Positions 1-6,671 are shown, counted from the stretch's first letter. The stretch is DNA of 9,796 nucleotides from Clostridia bacterium (GCA_017411585.1 JAFQPV010000052.1:1-9796); one strand, 5' to 3'. Notes: generated by a model from the letters alone, not told the origin. Translations and numbers: made by a program.

Positions 1-1
1 A

Positions 2-346
2 ACCAAAAAACTCGGTATGCTTTCCATTCCGGGTGCGTATACCCCGACAGAAATGACAACGGCATACAACGCAGGTGCGGATATTGTCAAGCTGTTCCCG
101 ATTACGGTAAATGAAATTGGCTATATCAAAAATATTGCGCGGCCGCTGTCACATATACCGTTCCTTTGCACGGGCGGTACGAATGAGGATACCATTGAAG
201 CGTTTATCACCGCAGGTGCAGTCGGCGTGGGTACAGGCATTTCGATTTTGAAGCCGGAGCTGATTGAAGCGGAAGACTATGCAGAAATTGAAAGACTTGC
301 AAAATTGCATTTGGACAGAGTCAAAGAGGCAAGAAGTAAGTTATAA
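2..346 (+). CDS. eda: KDPG/KHG aldolase (2-keto-3-deoxy-6-phosphogluconate aldolase), C-terminal part
   Basis: The open frame runs in from the left edge, so the N-terminus lies outside the window; the ATG at 17 is internal. The enzyme cleaves 2-keto-3-deoxy-6-phosphogluconate to pyruvate and glyceraldehyde 3-phosphate (or 4-hydroxy-2-oxoglutarate to pyruvate and glyoxylate) in the cytoplasm. Visible class I aldolase signatures are IPGAYTPTEM, then DIVKLFP with the Schiff-base lysine, then CTGGTNEDT and AGAVGVGTGIS, the phosphate-binding end of the TIM barrel. About 114 codons remain of a family usually near 205-215 residues. The stop codon directly abuts a bidirectional terminator, so this is the last gene of its transcript. 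Upstream partners, for instance a KDG kinase or uronate genes, would lie to the left but cannot be seen. KDPG and KHG specificity cannot be separated from this fragment. Confidence 0.9.
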   Translation, partial: TKKLGMLSIPGAYTPTEMTTAYNAGADIVKLFPITVNEIGYIKNIARPLSHIPFLCTGGTNEDTIEAFITAGAVGVGTGISILKPELIEAEDYAEIERLAKLHLDRVKEARSKL

Positions 347-388
347 AACAAAAAAGCTTTCGGAGAATTCTCCGAAAGCTTTTTTGTT
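347..388. terminator. Bidirectional intrinsic terminator between the aldolase and SGNH hydrolase genes
   Basis: A perfect 42-base palindrome centred between 367 and 368. The core arm is AAAAAAGCTTTCGGAG, then the AATT centre, then its exact complement, ending in TTTTTTGTT. Each strand gives a GC-containing stem followed by a U run, so it can stop the aldolase transcript on + and the esterase transcript on -. The aldolase TAA ends at 346, one base before it, and the esterase stop codon (387-389) lies in its right edge. Confidence 0.93.
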
Positions 389-1454
389 ATAATAAATGAT
401 TCTTCTCAATTACCTCTGCAATTGCATTTGCCATAATGTGCATACCCAAATCGTTCGGGTGTACGCTGTCGGCACTGCAATCGCCGGTCGGGATGTCACT
501 AAAAATTTCCTTGCCGTCGATAAAGTATACATTCTTATCGCCGCTTGCAATCGCGTTTTGGTAGGTTGTATAAATGATTTTTCTGCGACGGTCGTTTTCT
601 TCGTTGTCTAATTTATAATGCAAAATCGGCTTGGTAATCATAATATATGGCACATCCGGATGCTTGGCGCGTATTGCCTTATAAAGCTTTTCATGTGTCG
701 CCTCCAAATGCGCTGCACTTGGGGCGTTGTGGTCGTAGTCGGACACAAAGATAGAGTAGTCCTGCGCTGCCATATATTCGATAATGGCATCTTCTGCCTT
801 TGCACCGCTGGCAAAGCCCAGATTGATAAAGTTTGTGTTAAAGCGGCGCGAAAGCATCGCTTCGTAGGTTTGTCCCGGGCGGGATACGCTTGCGCCGTGT
901 GTGATGGAGGAGCCGTAGAAGAAGACCGGCTTTTCGTATTTATAATCGTCTGCCGGCAAAAGGCTTGCGCCCTTTTCAAGACCAATCCACACATCGCTTA
1001 CATCGTTATAAAGCGGCATATTGATTGTAAGCTCCTTTTCGCCGGGCAAAAGCTTTTCTTCTCTTGTGTAGCCGTCGGTTAAATCAATCGGCGGATAGAG
1101 GCAACCGAAATATTCCTGCTTGCCGTTTACCGTCTGATAAAGGTCAAAGCCTACCTGGTTGAGCATCGTGATAATGCTTCGGGTGGAAACATTCGGTACG
1201 TTTACGCGAATGACAAGGCGCTCGGAATTCGTTTTAAAGCGGATTCTGCCGCCGGTCGGGTTTGTGTGCAGCTTAGTAACCTGCTCGCTTGTGGCTTTTG
1301 CAACCTCGGTCGGCATACGCTTAAATTGCGCCTCGTTCTTGTAATTGTACAAGCCGTAGACGCGGATGGCATCTGTTGTTTTGATGTTGTAAAATTCGAT
1401 ATTTTCTGTGTTTACAATAAAGTTTTCTTTAAAATAGCCTTCGTTAATGCGCAT
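387..1454 (-). CDS. SGNH/GDSL-type hydrolase with GxDLY N-terminal domain (probable carbohydrate esterase)
   Basis: 355 residues with no signal peptide or membrane segment, so probably cytoplasmic. The N-terminal half is the beta-rich domain that precedes this SGNH group, marked by GFDLY at 102-106. The catalytic domain starts near 177 with FFYGSSITHGASVSRPG, where Ser183 is the expected nucleophile (GSS in place of GDS). NLGFASGAKAED (211-222) is block II, DYDHNAP (239-245) fills the place of the GxND block, and DSVHPNDLG holds the Asp329/His332 pair. Family members remove acyl (often acetyl) groups from sugars or other small substrates; the substrate here is unknown. Start: ATG with GAGGTGA six bases upstream. 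A promoter with a perfect TATAAT sits just before it, so the gene is probably transcribed separately from the ribokinase operon. It ends in the shared palindromic terminator. Deacetylation of oligosaccharides is inference only. Confidence 0.88.
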   Translation of the reverse strand: MRINEGYFKENFIVNTENIEFYNIKTTDAIRVYGLYNYKNEAQFKRMPTEVAKATSEQVTKLHTNPTGGRIRFKTNSERLVIRVNVPNVSTRSIITMLNQVGFDLYQTVNGKQEYFGCLYPPIDLTDGYTREEKLLPGEKELTINMPLYNDVSDVWIGLEKGASLLPADDYKYEKPVFFYGSSITHGASVSRPGQTYEAMLSRRFNTNFINLGFASGAKAEDAIIEYMAAQDYSIFVSDYDHNAPSAAHLEATHEKLYKAIRAKHPDVPYIMITKPILHYKLDNEENDRRRKIIYTTYQNAIASGDKNVYFIDGKEIFSDIPTGDCSADSVHPNDLGMHIMANAIAEVIEKNHLL

Positions 1455-1474
1455 AGCATATCACCTCAAGCTTC

Positions 1475-1503
1475 ATTATAAAGAAAAGAGGATTGGAAAA
1501 CAA
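1475..1503 (-). promoter_or_regulatory. Sigma-A-type promoter of the SGNH hydrolase gene, overlapping the upstream terminator
   Basis: Read on the minus strand: -35 TTGTTT (1503-1498), 17-base spacer, perfect -10 TATAAT (1480-1475). The predicted start of transcription is near 1468, about 14 bases before the ATG and just ahead of the ribosome binding site (1467-1461). The -35 lies in the loop region of the ribokinase terminator, so one stretch would both end one transcript and start the next. Confidence 0.6.
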
Positions 1504-1524
1504 TGCATTTTTCAATCCTCTTTT
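1484..1524 (-). terminator. Intrinsic terminator after the ribokinase operon
   Basis: Inverted repeat with arms AAAAGAGGATTG (1484-1495) and CAATCCTCTTTT (1513-1524), a 12-base perfect stem. On the minus strand the stem is followed by a T-rich run (TTTTCTTT), as expected for Rho-independent termination. It starts 9 bases after the ribokinase stop codon. The A/T-rich flanks would also allow partial termination on the plus strand, but no plus-strand gene ends there. Confidence 0.85.
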
Positions 1525-1532
1525 TGTACAAT

Positions 1533-2432
1533 TCAAACCATTTCAAGCTCGCTTGCAAACGGGATGGAATCCGCTGCGCCGCGGCGGGTTACGGTAACGG
1601 CACTTGCGTGTGTTGCATATTGGACTGCGCTTTGCATATCCTTACCTTCGCACAGCTTGCTTACAAGCGCACCGATAAAGGTGTCGCCGGCGGCGGTGGT
1701 ATCGATCGCTTTGACCTTTTCAGCAGCTTGAAAGCGAATGCCGGTTTCGTCCTTATATACGCATCCCTTGTCGCCCAAGGTGATAACAACGTTTTTTATG
1801 CCTTTCGCTAAAAGTGCTTCGATTGCATTTTCGGCATCTGCATCCGTTTCAATTGCAAAGCCGACAATGTCTGATGCTTCATGCTCGTTTGGGATGAGAT
1901 AGTCGAGATAGGGGAAAAGCTCGTCCGGCAGCGGCTTATACGGTGCGGGATTTAACAGCACCTTCGCGCCAAATTCGCTACCGAGCTTTGCCGCGCAAAG
2001 TACGGCATCCATCGGAATTTCAAGCTGTAAAATCACAAAATCTGCCCACGAAAACAAATCCTTTTTGCCCTCCAGCATTGCCGGGGTAACACAGTCGTTT
2101 GCGCCGCTATCAAGCAAAATAAAGTTATTTCCATTGCAGACGGTAATCATTGCGATACCGGTCGTTGTGTTTTCTAACACAGCACCTTCGTAGGCAATAT
2201 TGTTTTTCTTTAAATTCTCCGTAAGTTGTGTGCCATAGCTGTCTTTGCCGACTGCGCCTAAAAAACGGACGTTGCCGCCGAGTCTTGCTGCGGCAATTGC
2301 CTGATTTGCGCCCTTGCCGCCCGGTGCAGTCGAAAAGCCGTGTCCAACCAGCGTTTCGCCGATTTTCGGTGCGCGGTCCACCTCAATGCTTAAATCCATA
2401 TTCATACTGCCGACAACTAAAATATTTTTCAT
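1533..2432 (-). CDS. rbsK: Ribokinase (PfkB family)
   Basis: 299 residues, normal length for ribokinase. It phosphorylates D-ribose with ATP to ribose 5-phosphate, feeding the pentose phosphate and nucleotide pathways. The order of motifs is typical: VVGSMNMD at the N-terminus, PGGKGANQAIAAARLG (37-52, PfkB signature 1), LNPAP (160-164), PNEHEA (181-186), and DTTAAGDTFIGAL (244-256, signature 2) with catalytic base Asp250 and the AAGD anion hole, then VTRRGAADSIP near the C-terminus. The NPAP and PNExEA motifs favour ribokinase over fructokinase or other PfkB sugar kinases. The start ATG overlaps the TGA of the nucleoside hydrolase by four bases (ATGA), and AGGAG lies seven bases upstream, so translation is probably coupled. 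It is the last gene of the operon and its product acts directly on the ribose freed by the upstream hydrolase. Confidence 0.94.
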   Translation of the reverse strand: MKNILVVGSMNMDLSIEVDRAPKIGETLVGHGFSTAPGGKGANQAIAAARLGGNVRFLGAVGKDSYGTQLTENLKKNNIAYEGAVLENTTTGIAMITVCNGNNFILLDSGANDCVTPAMLEGKKDLFSWADFVILQLEIPMDAVLCAAKLGSEFGAKVLLNPAPYKPLPDELFPYLDYLIPNEHEASDIVGFAIETDADAENAIEALLAKGIKNVVITLGDKGCVYKDETGIRFQAAEKVKAIDTTAAGDTFIGALVSKLCEGKDMQSAVQYATHASAVTVTRRGAADSIPFASELEMV

Positions 2433-3355
2433 TTCAATTCTCCTAATTTCCGAAACAAGTCTGTTGCAAGCGCGTTGCGATTGATCCGATAGACATAACG
2501 CATTTGCTTGCTTTCATCCGCCGGTTCATATTGGTTTTCGTAGTTTGGCAGGCGCAGTGCGCGCACATCCGATTCCATAAAGCAGTTGTCCTCGTTTAAA
2601 AGCCACGCAACGGCGGTTACATCCCAAATCACGCGTGCGTACGGCGTTTCAGCGGCTTTTGGCATACCGATGGCTTTGCCGACGGTGTCGGTCAAGTAAT
2701 CGCAAAGCTTATTTTTGCCGCGCAAAAGCGTGTCCATTTCAATATAAGAGATGGCAAATTCGCTGACACAGCCAACACACGGCAGCTGCACAAAAGGTGC
2801 ACCGCTGCCCATCACCACACGCGCGGCGGCAATGTCCTGGCGCATATTAAACTCTTTGGTGTTTATATGGGAATGGACGTGCCCACCGAGCCACACCACG
2901 ACGATATTTTCTGCAATTTCCGGCTCGAGCAGCAGCGCTGAGGCAACGTTGGTGATTGCACCGATGGCAACGACATAGAGCGGCTTTTCCGGTGTGTATG
3001 CGCTTGCAAGCGCGGATAAATGCTTTGCTGCATCGGAAATCACCGGCGTTTTTTCATCCGGCAGATAGCAGTCTGCGCCGCGGAAGGTGACTTGCTTGAA
3101 GTTGGTATAGCCTGCTAACTCCAGAAGCGTACATAGCTCGTTATAGCTTTTCTCCATACCGTCCGCCGGAGAAGTTGAATTTGGATTATGGAACGGTGCG
3201 GCATAAAATGCCTTTATGTTTAATTTTTCCTGATTTGCCAAAAGGTAGGCAACGGCAAACTGGTCATCTACCTCGTTATAGGTATCTGTGTCTAATACGA
3301 CATCGATTTTGCCCTTCGGCACTTCTAGGTTTTTTAAGTATTGCTGAAGATTCAT
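2429..3355 (-). CDS. Inosine-uridine-preferring-type nucleoside hydrolase, variant active site
   Basis: 308 residues from the chosen start. The family hydrolyses the N-glycosidic bond of ribonucleosides to give free base and ribose, using a bound Ca2+. Visible family features: an Asp-rich calcium motif DTDTYNEVDDQFA (22-34), GAITNVASAL (132-141) with the conserved Thr-Asn, WLGG (155-158), EFNMRQDIAAARVV (168-181), and a C-terminal Asp in VIWDVTAVAWLL (Asp245). Two points are unusual: the first motif has two more residues between the Asp pairs than the classic DTDPGxDD, and the usual His before the C-terminal Asp is Trp244. Start choice: the frame stays open upstream to 3607, but the ATG at 3355 has AAGGAG ten bases before it, overlaps the previous stop as TGATG, and is followed at once by family-like sequence; the 84 upstream codons are a shadow of the neighbouring gene. 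It is coupled to rbsK downstream. Exact nucleoside specificity is unknown. Confidence 0.9.
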   Translation of the reverse strand: MNLQQYLKNLEVPKGKIDVVLDTDTYNEVDDQFAVAYLLANQEKLNIKAFYAAPFHNPNSTSPADGMEKSYNELCTLLELAGYTNFKQVTFRGADCYLPDEKTPVISDAAKHLSALASAYTPEKPLYVVAIGAITNVASALLLEPEIAENIVVVWLGGHVHSHINTKEFNMRQDIAAARVVMGSGAPFVQLPCVGCVSEFAISYIEMDTLLRGKNKLCDYLTDTVGKAIGMPKAAETPYARVIWDVTAVAWLLNEDNCFMESDVRALRLPNYENQYEPADESKQMRYVYRINRNALATDLFRKLGELK

Positions 3356-4455
3356 CAAAAATTCTCTCCTTTTTTTATGAGCAGCTTTATTTGTGCGCTG
3401 CCGGATTTTACCAAAGCACGCAGCGCCTTTTGCATCATTGTGCGCGTTTCGGGGTCGAGCGTTTTGAGCTTTTCGCGCATTGGAGCAAAGCCGTCTTTCA
3501 GCGAGGCGAGCAGCTCCGGATAAGTGGTGGCATTGGTTGCCTTTAGTATATCGTAGAAGGTATCTACGAAGGTTTTTCGCGACTCTGTTGACATTTGCGC
3601 AAGCCAATTATGCAAGGTGCGGTTTGTAAAACGCGAGAACATATTTACCTTTTGCAGGCGCACAAAATCGTTCTCTTTGATTTCCCAAGTGAACGGACTG
3701 TGCTGCAAAAGCGCAAAATGCTTGCTGGCAATTACAGTATGCGGCTCGCGGTCTGCAAACAAAAGACCGACAATAGCACTGTGCGGCACGGTTTTGCAGA
3801 TGCGACTTTGTATGCTTTTATATGCCTTGCTTTCAAACACTTCAGGCGGAAAGCCCGGACCATCGTGATTGTAGATATGTGTTATGCGCTTTTGGATGCC
3901 ATGCGGCGCGTGCATTGCGGCATAGACGGCGAGGTTGCCGCCTTTGGAATGCCCGCCGACGAGCAACGTGCCGCGCAAAAAGCGCGCCGTCTTTTTCAGA
4001 TACTGTGCCGCGCACAGCTGAGACGGAATGTTTTTTGAAAAGGAAAGATTAAAATCTTCCTTCCAACCGACTAAGGTGATATCCGTGCCGCGAAAGGCGA
4101 TGTAGTGCAGCTGCGGATGAATGCGGAAGGTGACGGCGGCAAATTGCAGCTCTCTGTCTTCTTCGGTACGCGTGCTGTAGCAAGCCAGCGTAAGATTGCC
4201 GAAACGCTCACTTTGTCCAACGGCGTTAAGCAGTATTTTGTTGTCGTTTGGCAGGGTGGTATTTTCGGTGATGCGCACATCCGAAAGTGCGGCGATTTCG
4301 CGCAAAGTAATATTAAATCTGTGCCGTTTGGACACATAATCATCCAGCACGAAATAGGCAACCTGCGATAAAATCAGGCTGTCTGCCTCTCTAAATTCCA
4401 TCTCATCAAAGCCGACTGCAGCATATTGCTCTATATAAGAAATTATATTTCCCAT
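3355..4455 (-). CDS. DUF2974 (Mbeg1-like) alpha/beta hydrolase
   Basis: About 366 residues, typical of the DUF2974 family of predicted cytoplasmic lipase/esterase-like hydrolases common in Clostridia. Landmarks, numbered from the chosen start: YIAFRGTDITLVGWKEDFNLSF (about 118-139), in the same relative position as the FRGT strand of class 3 lipases; GGHSKGGNLAVYAAM (167-181) with the nucleophile elbow GHSKG and Ser170; and IYNHDGPGF (194-202), which gives a likely acidic residue. The C-terminal ~100 residues are helical and charged. There is no signal peptide. Two in-frame ATGs lie six bases apart (4461 and 4455); the second is preferred because GAAGG (4467-4463) is seven bases before it but only one base before the first. 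It is first in an operon with a nucleoside hydrolase and ribokinase, its stop overlapping the next start (TGATG). The substrate is not known, and the operon gives no biochemical reason for a lipase. Confidence 0.87.
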   Translation of the reverse strand: MGNIISYIEQYAAVGFDEMEFREADSLILSQVAYFVLDDYVSKRHRFNITLREIAALSDVRITENTTLPNDNKILLNAVGQSERFGNLTLACYSTRTEEDRELQFAAVTFRIHPQLHYIAFRGTDITLVGWKEDFNLSFSKNIPSQLCAAQYLKKTARFLRGTLLVGGHSKGGNLAVYAAMHAPHGIQKRITHIYNHDGPGFPPEVFESKAYKSIQSRICKTVPHSAIVGLLFADREPHTVIASKHFALLQHSPFTWEIKENDFVRLQKVNMFSRFTNRTLHNWLAQMSTESRKTFVDTFYDILKATNATTYPELLASLKDGFAPMREKLKTLDPETRTMMQKALRALVKSGSAQIKLLIKKGENF

Positions 4456-4462
4456 AAACATG

Positions 4463-4467
4463 CCTTC
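4463..4467 (-). promoter_or_regulatory. Ribosome binding site deciding the start of the DUF2974 gene
   Basis: GAAGG (part of AAAGAAGG) on the minus strand lies one base upstream of the ATG at 4461 but seven bases upstream of the ATG at 4455. This favours 4455 as the start and removes two codons (Met-Phe) from the longest reading. Confidence 0.6.
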
Positions 4468-4483
4468 TTTCTGTTGTCAGTTT

Positions 4484-4512
4484 ATCATATTTTGATTCGA
4501 TTGCAAAGTCTT
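4484..4512 (-). promoter_or_regulatory. Probable sigma-A-type promoter of the DUF2974-nucleoside hydrolase-ribokinase operon
   Basis: Read on the minus strand: AAGACT (4512-4507; three of six to TTGACA), 17-base spacer, TATGAT (4489-4484; five of six to TATAAT). The predicted transcript start is near 4477, giving a leader of roughly 20 bases. The -35 is weak, so an activator may be needed, or the promoter may be modest. Confidence 0.45.
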
Positions 4513-4516
4513 ATGC

Positions 4517-4545
4517 GCATATTTTTACAAATATGACACATACTT
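4517..4545 (+). promoter_or_regulatory. Sigma-G-like (forespore) promoter of the germination receptor operon
   Basis: GCATA (4517-4521), 17-base spacer, CATACTT (4539-4545). These match the published Bacillus sigma-G consensus (-35 GHATR, -10 CATNHTA, spacer about 17-18) at every -35 position and at all but the last -10 position. It lies about 38 bases before the first germination gene. Germinant receptor operons are known to be sigma-G controlled in Bacillus, so the context fits. Between the two boxes sits a small inverted repeat (CATATTT, TTAC, AAATATG at 4518-4535). No comparably good sigma-A promoter is visible on this strand in the gap. Confidence 0.5.
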
Positions 4546-4568
4546 TTGAAAGAAATTGATCTGCAGAT

Positions 4569-4576
4569 GGTGGTGA
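4569..4576 (+). promoter_or_regulatory. Ribosome binding site setting the TTG start of the B-subunit gene
   Basis: GGTGGTGA differs in one base from GGAGGTGA and ends six bases before the TTG at 4583. No in-frame ATG or GTG upstream has a comparable site, so the TTG start is supported. Confidence 0.6.
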
Positions 4577-4582
4577 ACATTT

Positions 4583-5641
4583 TTGGAAAGAAAACAAAAG
4601 GATATACTGCTCTGTATCCAGTGCGGTGTCGGCATACTGGGCTTTGGGTTGTTTAGCCTGCCGACTGCGGCGGTCTACTTCGGCTCGAACTTCTTTTGGG
4701 GCTATATTGCACTTGCTGCGGCAATTGCACTTGCCGGGGTGCTTTTGTTTTGTACGGTATTTGAGGAAACGGTTTATGAAACCTGCAAGGCGGTTGTGCC
4801 GCGCCACAGCACATGGATTTCGATTTTGTATGCATTTTTATATACGGCGGTGACCGCCTTTTTGTTTTCTTATTATGCGCACACGGTGCAAAATTGGTTT
4901 TTGGACGGTGTGCCGCGCTTCTTAATTGCATTGTTTTTGGCGGCGGTGAGCCTGTATACAGCGGCAAAGCCGGCGCAGGACAGTGCGCGGCTGATTGGCT
5001 TTGTCGGTGTCTTTGTGCTTTTAACGGTAGTTGTTATGCGTTTTGTGATGCTTTTTTCCGGGGATGTGCGCAATTTAATGCCGATGTTTGAGATGGAAAA
5101 TGCGATGCAGCTGCCGGGCGGTGTGTTGTTTTTGAGCGGTTTTTTTGTACTTGTGGGCTTGCTCGGCATTTTCCGTATGCCGCGAAAACGAAAGCGGCGC
5201 AGTGGCGCGGCGGCAGTTGTTTTCGCTGCATTTTTGTTTATCCTTGCGGCGGCAGGCTGCATCAGTGTGCTTGGTCCTGTGCAGACAGCGCAGTATTTGG
5301 ACAGCACCGTGCTTGCGATGAAAAACTTAAATCTGTCCAAGATGGATTTTTTGCAGCGCGGCGACCTTGTATTTATTGTAACCTGGTCCTTTTTGATTTT
5401 GTGTACGAGTACGCTGAGCTGTCAAATCCCGTACCGGACAGTTTGTGCGGTTTTTCCGCACGTAAAGCGTGGGTGGCTGTATGGCAGTTTCTTTCTTTTA
5501 TATGTGCTTTGCGCAGCTGTCGTGCCGAGCGAGGAGCTTGCACTGGTTTTACTAGTGTATACTTCGGTGGGGACAGGTGCGGTGATACTGATCATACTGC
5601 CGATTGTATTGCTTTTGGTCAAAAGGAGAAAAAAACGATGA
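4583..5641 (+). CDS. gerAB: GerAB-type spore germination protein (germinant receptor B subunit)
   Basis: 352 residues from a TTG start. It is a polytopic inner-membrane protein of the APC transporter-like superfamily (GerAB/ArcD/ProY), the subunit thought to bind the germinant within the GerA receptor complex. About ten hydrophobic segments are visible, near residues 9-30, 38-60, 78-101, 112-128, 136-158, 178-197, 209-231, 262-279, 298-314 and 318-346. The positive-inside pattern is clear (RKRKRR at 201-206, KRRKKR at the C-terminus). The N-terminal segment with GVGILGFGLFSLP matches the start of GerAB proteins, including the unwound first helix typical of APC-fold proteins. The last codons overlap the next start as ATGA, so the lipoprotein subunit is coupled to it. 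The operon has a sigma-G-like promoter, consistent with forespore expression. The germinant (amino acid, sugar or nucleoside) cannot be deduced. Confidence 0.9.
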   Translation: MERKQKDILLCIQCGVGILGFGLFSLPTAAVYFGSNFFWGYIALAAAIALAGVLLFCTVFEETVYETCKAVVPRHSTWISILYAFLYTAVTAFLFSYYAHTVQNWFLDGVPRFLIALFLAAVSLYTAAKPAQDSARLIGFVGVFVLLTVVVMRFVMLFSGDVRNLMPMFEMENAMQLPGGVLFLSGFFVLVGLLGIFRMPRKRKRRSGAAAVVFAAFLFILAAAGCISVLGPVQTAQYLDSTVLAMKNLNLSKMDFLQRGDLVFIVTWSFLILCTSTLSCQIPYRTVCAVFPHVKRGWLYGSFFLLYVLCAAVVPSEELALVLLVYTSVGTGAVILIILPIVLLLVKRRKKR

Positions 5642-6657
5642 AGAAACTGCTTTTGTTTTTGCCGATGTTTTTCCTGCTTGGCGGCTGCTATCCGTACACC
5701 GAAGTGGAGAATATGGACATTTTAACCTCTGTGTATGTGGATAAAACAGACGAAGATATCCGGCTCGGCGGTGGCGTTGCCAATGTGCGCAGCTTTTCCG
5801 ATTCCATGGCGGAAGATCCCGTCAGTCTGATTTCCGCTGAGGGGGAAACGCTTGAAAATGCGATACAAAATTTATATCAAAGTGCAGATCACGAGCTGTT
5901 TTTCGGCGCATTGCGCGCCGTGGTGGTCGGGGAGGGGCTTGCAAAGGATGGCACAGAGCGCTTTTTGCGCTATTTGGATGCACAGCCGCGCCTGCGCCGC
6001 AGCACAGCTGTGTTTGTAACGGACGGCGATTTGGAAGAAATTTTGGAATACAAGGCAATCAATGACTTTTCTGCCGGTTTCGCGGCGGACAGCATCATTA
6101 CAACTCTGTATGAGGAAAAGCAGATGCGCTACACCAGCATCGGGGATGTGATGTATGCTTTTTCCTGCGGGGATGCAGGCTACAGTGTGCCGCACATTAC
6201 GGTAGAAAACGATGTGATGCGTGTGGATGGCTATGCGTTGTTTACGGGTGGGAAAATGGTCGGCTATACGAACAATCCGTCATTGTTGTTTTTCACGGTG
6301 AACGGTGCTGTACAACGACATTTGCTCGGCGCTACGCCACTTATTACACGGCTTATGACAAGAAGTGTAACGCCTGAAGTGCAAAACGGAAAGCTGCATA
6401 TTGCTGCAAGGTTTGTATTTGCAGCGGAGACGGACAGCGGTGCACCGGTCAGCGCGGCGCAATGCAAGGCGTTGGAGAAAAAATTGCAAGCACAGGTGGA
6501 AGCGGCACTGGCTTACAGCAAAAAAATCGGCTGTGATTATTTAGAACTGTATAAAAGCCGTATGGCACAGAGCCGTGCAGATTTTGATATGGAGCAATGG
6601 AACGCACTTTTGCCTGAAATGACCTATACGGTGCAGGTGTCGGTGCGCGCAAGGTGA
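5638..6657 (+). CDS. gerAC: GerAC-type germination lipoprotein (germinant receptor C subunit)
   Basis: 339 residues. It begins with a lipoprotein signal peptide: MKK, a hydrophobic stretch, and lipobox LLGGC with Cys17 as the acylation site, so the protein is anchored on the outer face of the spore inner membrane. The mature part starts with YPYTEVENMDILTSVYVDK, equivalent to the conserved start of GerAC proteins (xxExxxxxxVxAxGxD). It continues through a family-like central region with FGALRAVVVGEGLAKDG and AINDFSAGFAADS, and ends in the usual C-terminal domain with SKKIGCDYLELYKSRMAQ. Length is slightly below the usual 360-400. The frame is open back to 5401, but the ATG at 5638 is chosen because AAGGAG lies nine bases upstream, it overlaps the gerAB stop by four bases, and the signal peptide follows at once. 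It works with the A and B subunits as a receptor complex. Confidence 0.92.
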   Translation: MKKLLLFLPMFFLLGGCYPYTEVENMDILTSVYVDKTDEDIRLGGGVANVRSFSDSMAEDPVSLISAEGETLENAIQNLYQSADHELFFGALRAVVVGEGLAKDGTERFLRYLDAQPRLRRSTAVFVTDGDLEEILEYKAINDFSAGFAADSIITTLYEEKQMRYTSIGDVMYAFSCGDAGYSVPHITVENDVMRVDGYALFTGGKMVGYTNNPSLLFFTVNGAVQRHLLGATPLITRLMTRSVTPEVQNGKLHIAARFVFAAETDSGAPVSAAQCKALEKKLQAQVEAALAYSKKIGCDYLELYKSRMAQSRADFDMEQWNALLPEMTYTVQVSVRAR

Positions 6658-6658
6658 A

Positions 6659-6664
6659 GGGAGG
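6659..6664 (+). promoter_or_regulatory. Ribosome binding site setting the TTG start of the A-subunit gene
   Basis: GGGAGG ends seven bases before TTG at 6672. The alternative GTG at 6654 lies upstream of this site and has no site of its own at proper distance, so TTG 6672 is the likely start. Confidence 0.75.
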
Positions 6665-6671
6665 AAGTAAA

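Noticed and set aside
618..1082. Plus-strand open frame of 154 codons opposite the SGNH hydrolase
   Set aside because: It is antisense to a well-supported gene carrying catalytic motifs, and the translation is Cys-rich with no family features.
3356..3607. N-terminal extension of the nucleoside hydrolase reading frame
   Set aside because: The 84 extra codons are Arg/Lys/Ala-rich, overlap the DUF2974 gene in another frame, and lie upstream of the AAGGAG site that serves ATG 3355.
4559..4568. Ten-base palindrome ATCTGCAGAT just before the B-subunit ribosome binding site
   Set aside because: It has no loop and is short enough to occur by chance in this gap; no regulator is suggested by it.
5401..5637. 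N-terminal extension of the GerAC reading frame
   Set aside because: It overlaps gerAB in another frame and would bury the lipoprotein signal peptide, which must be N-terminal; ATG 5638 has a good ribosome binding site.
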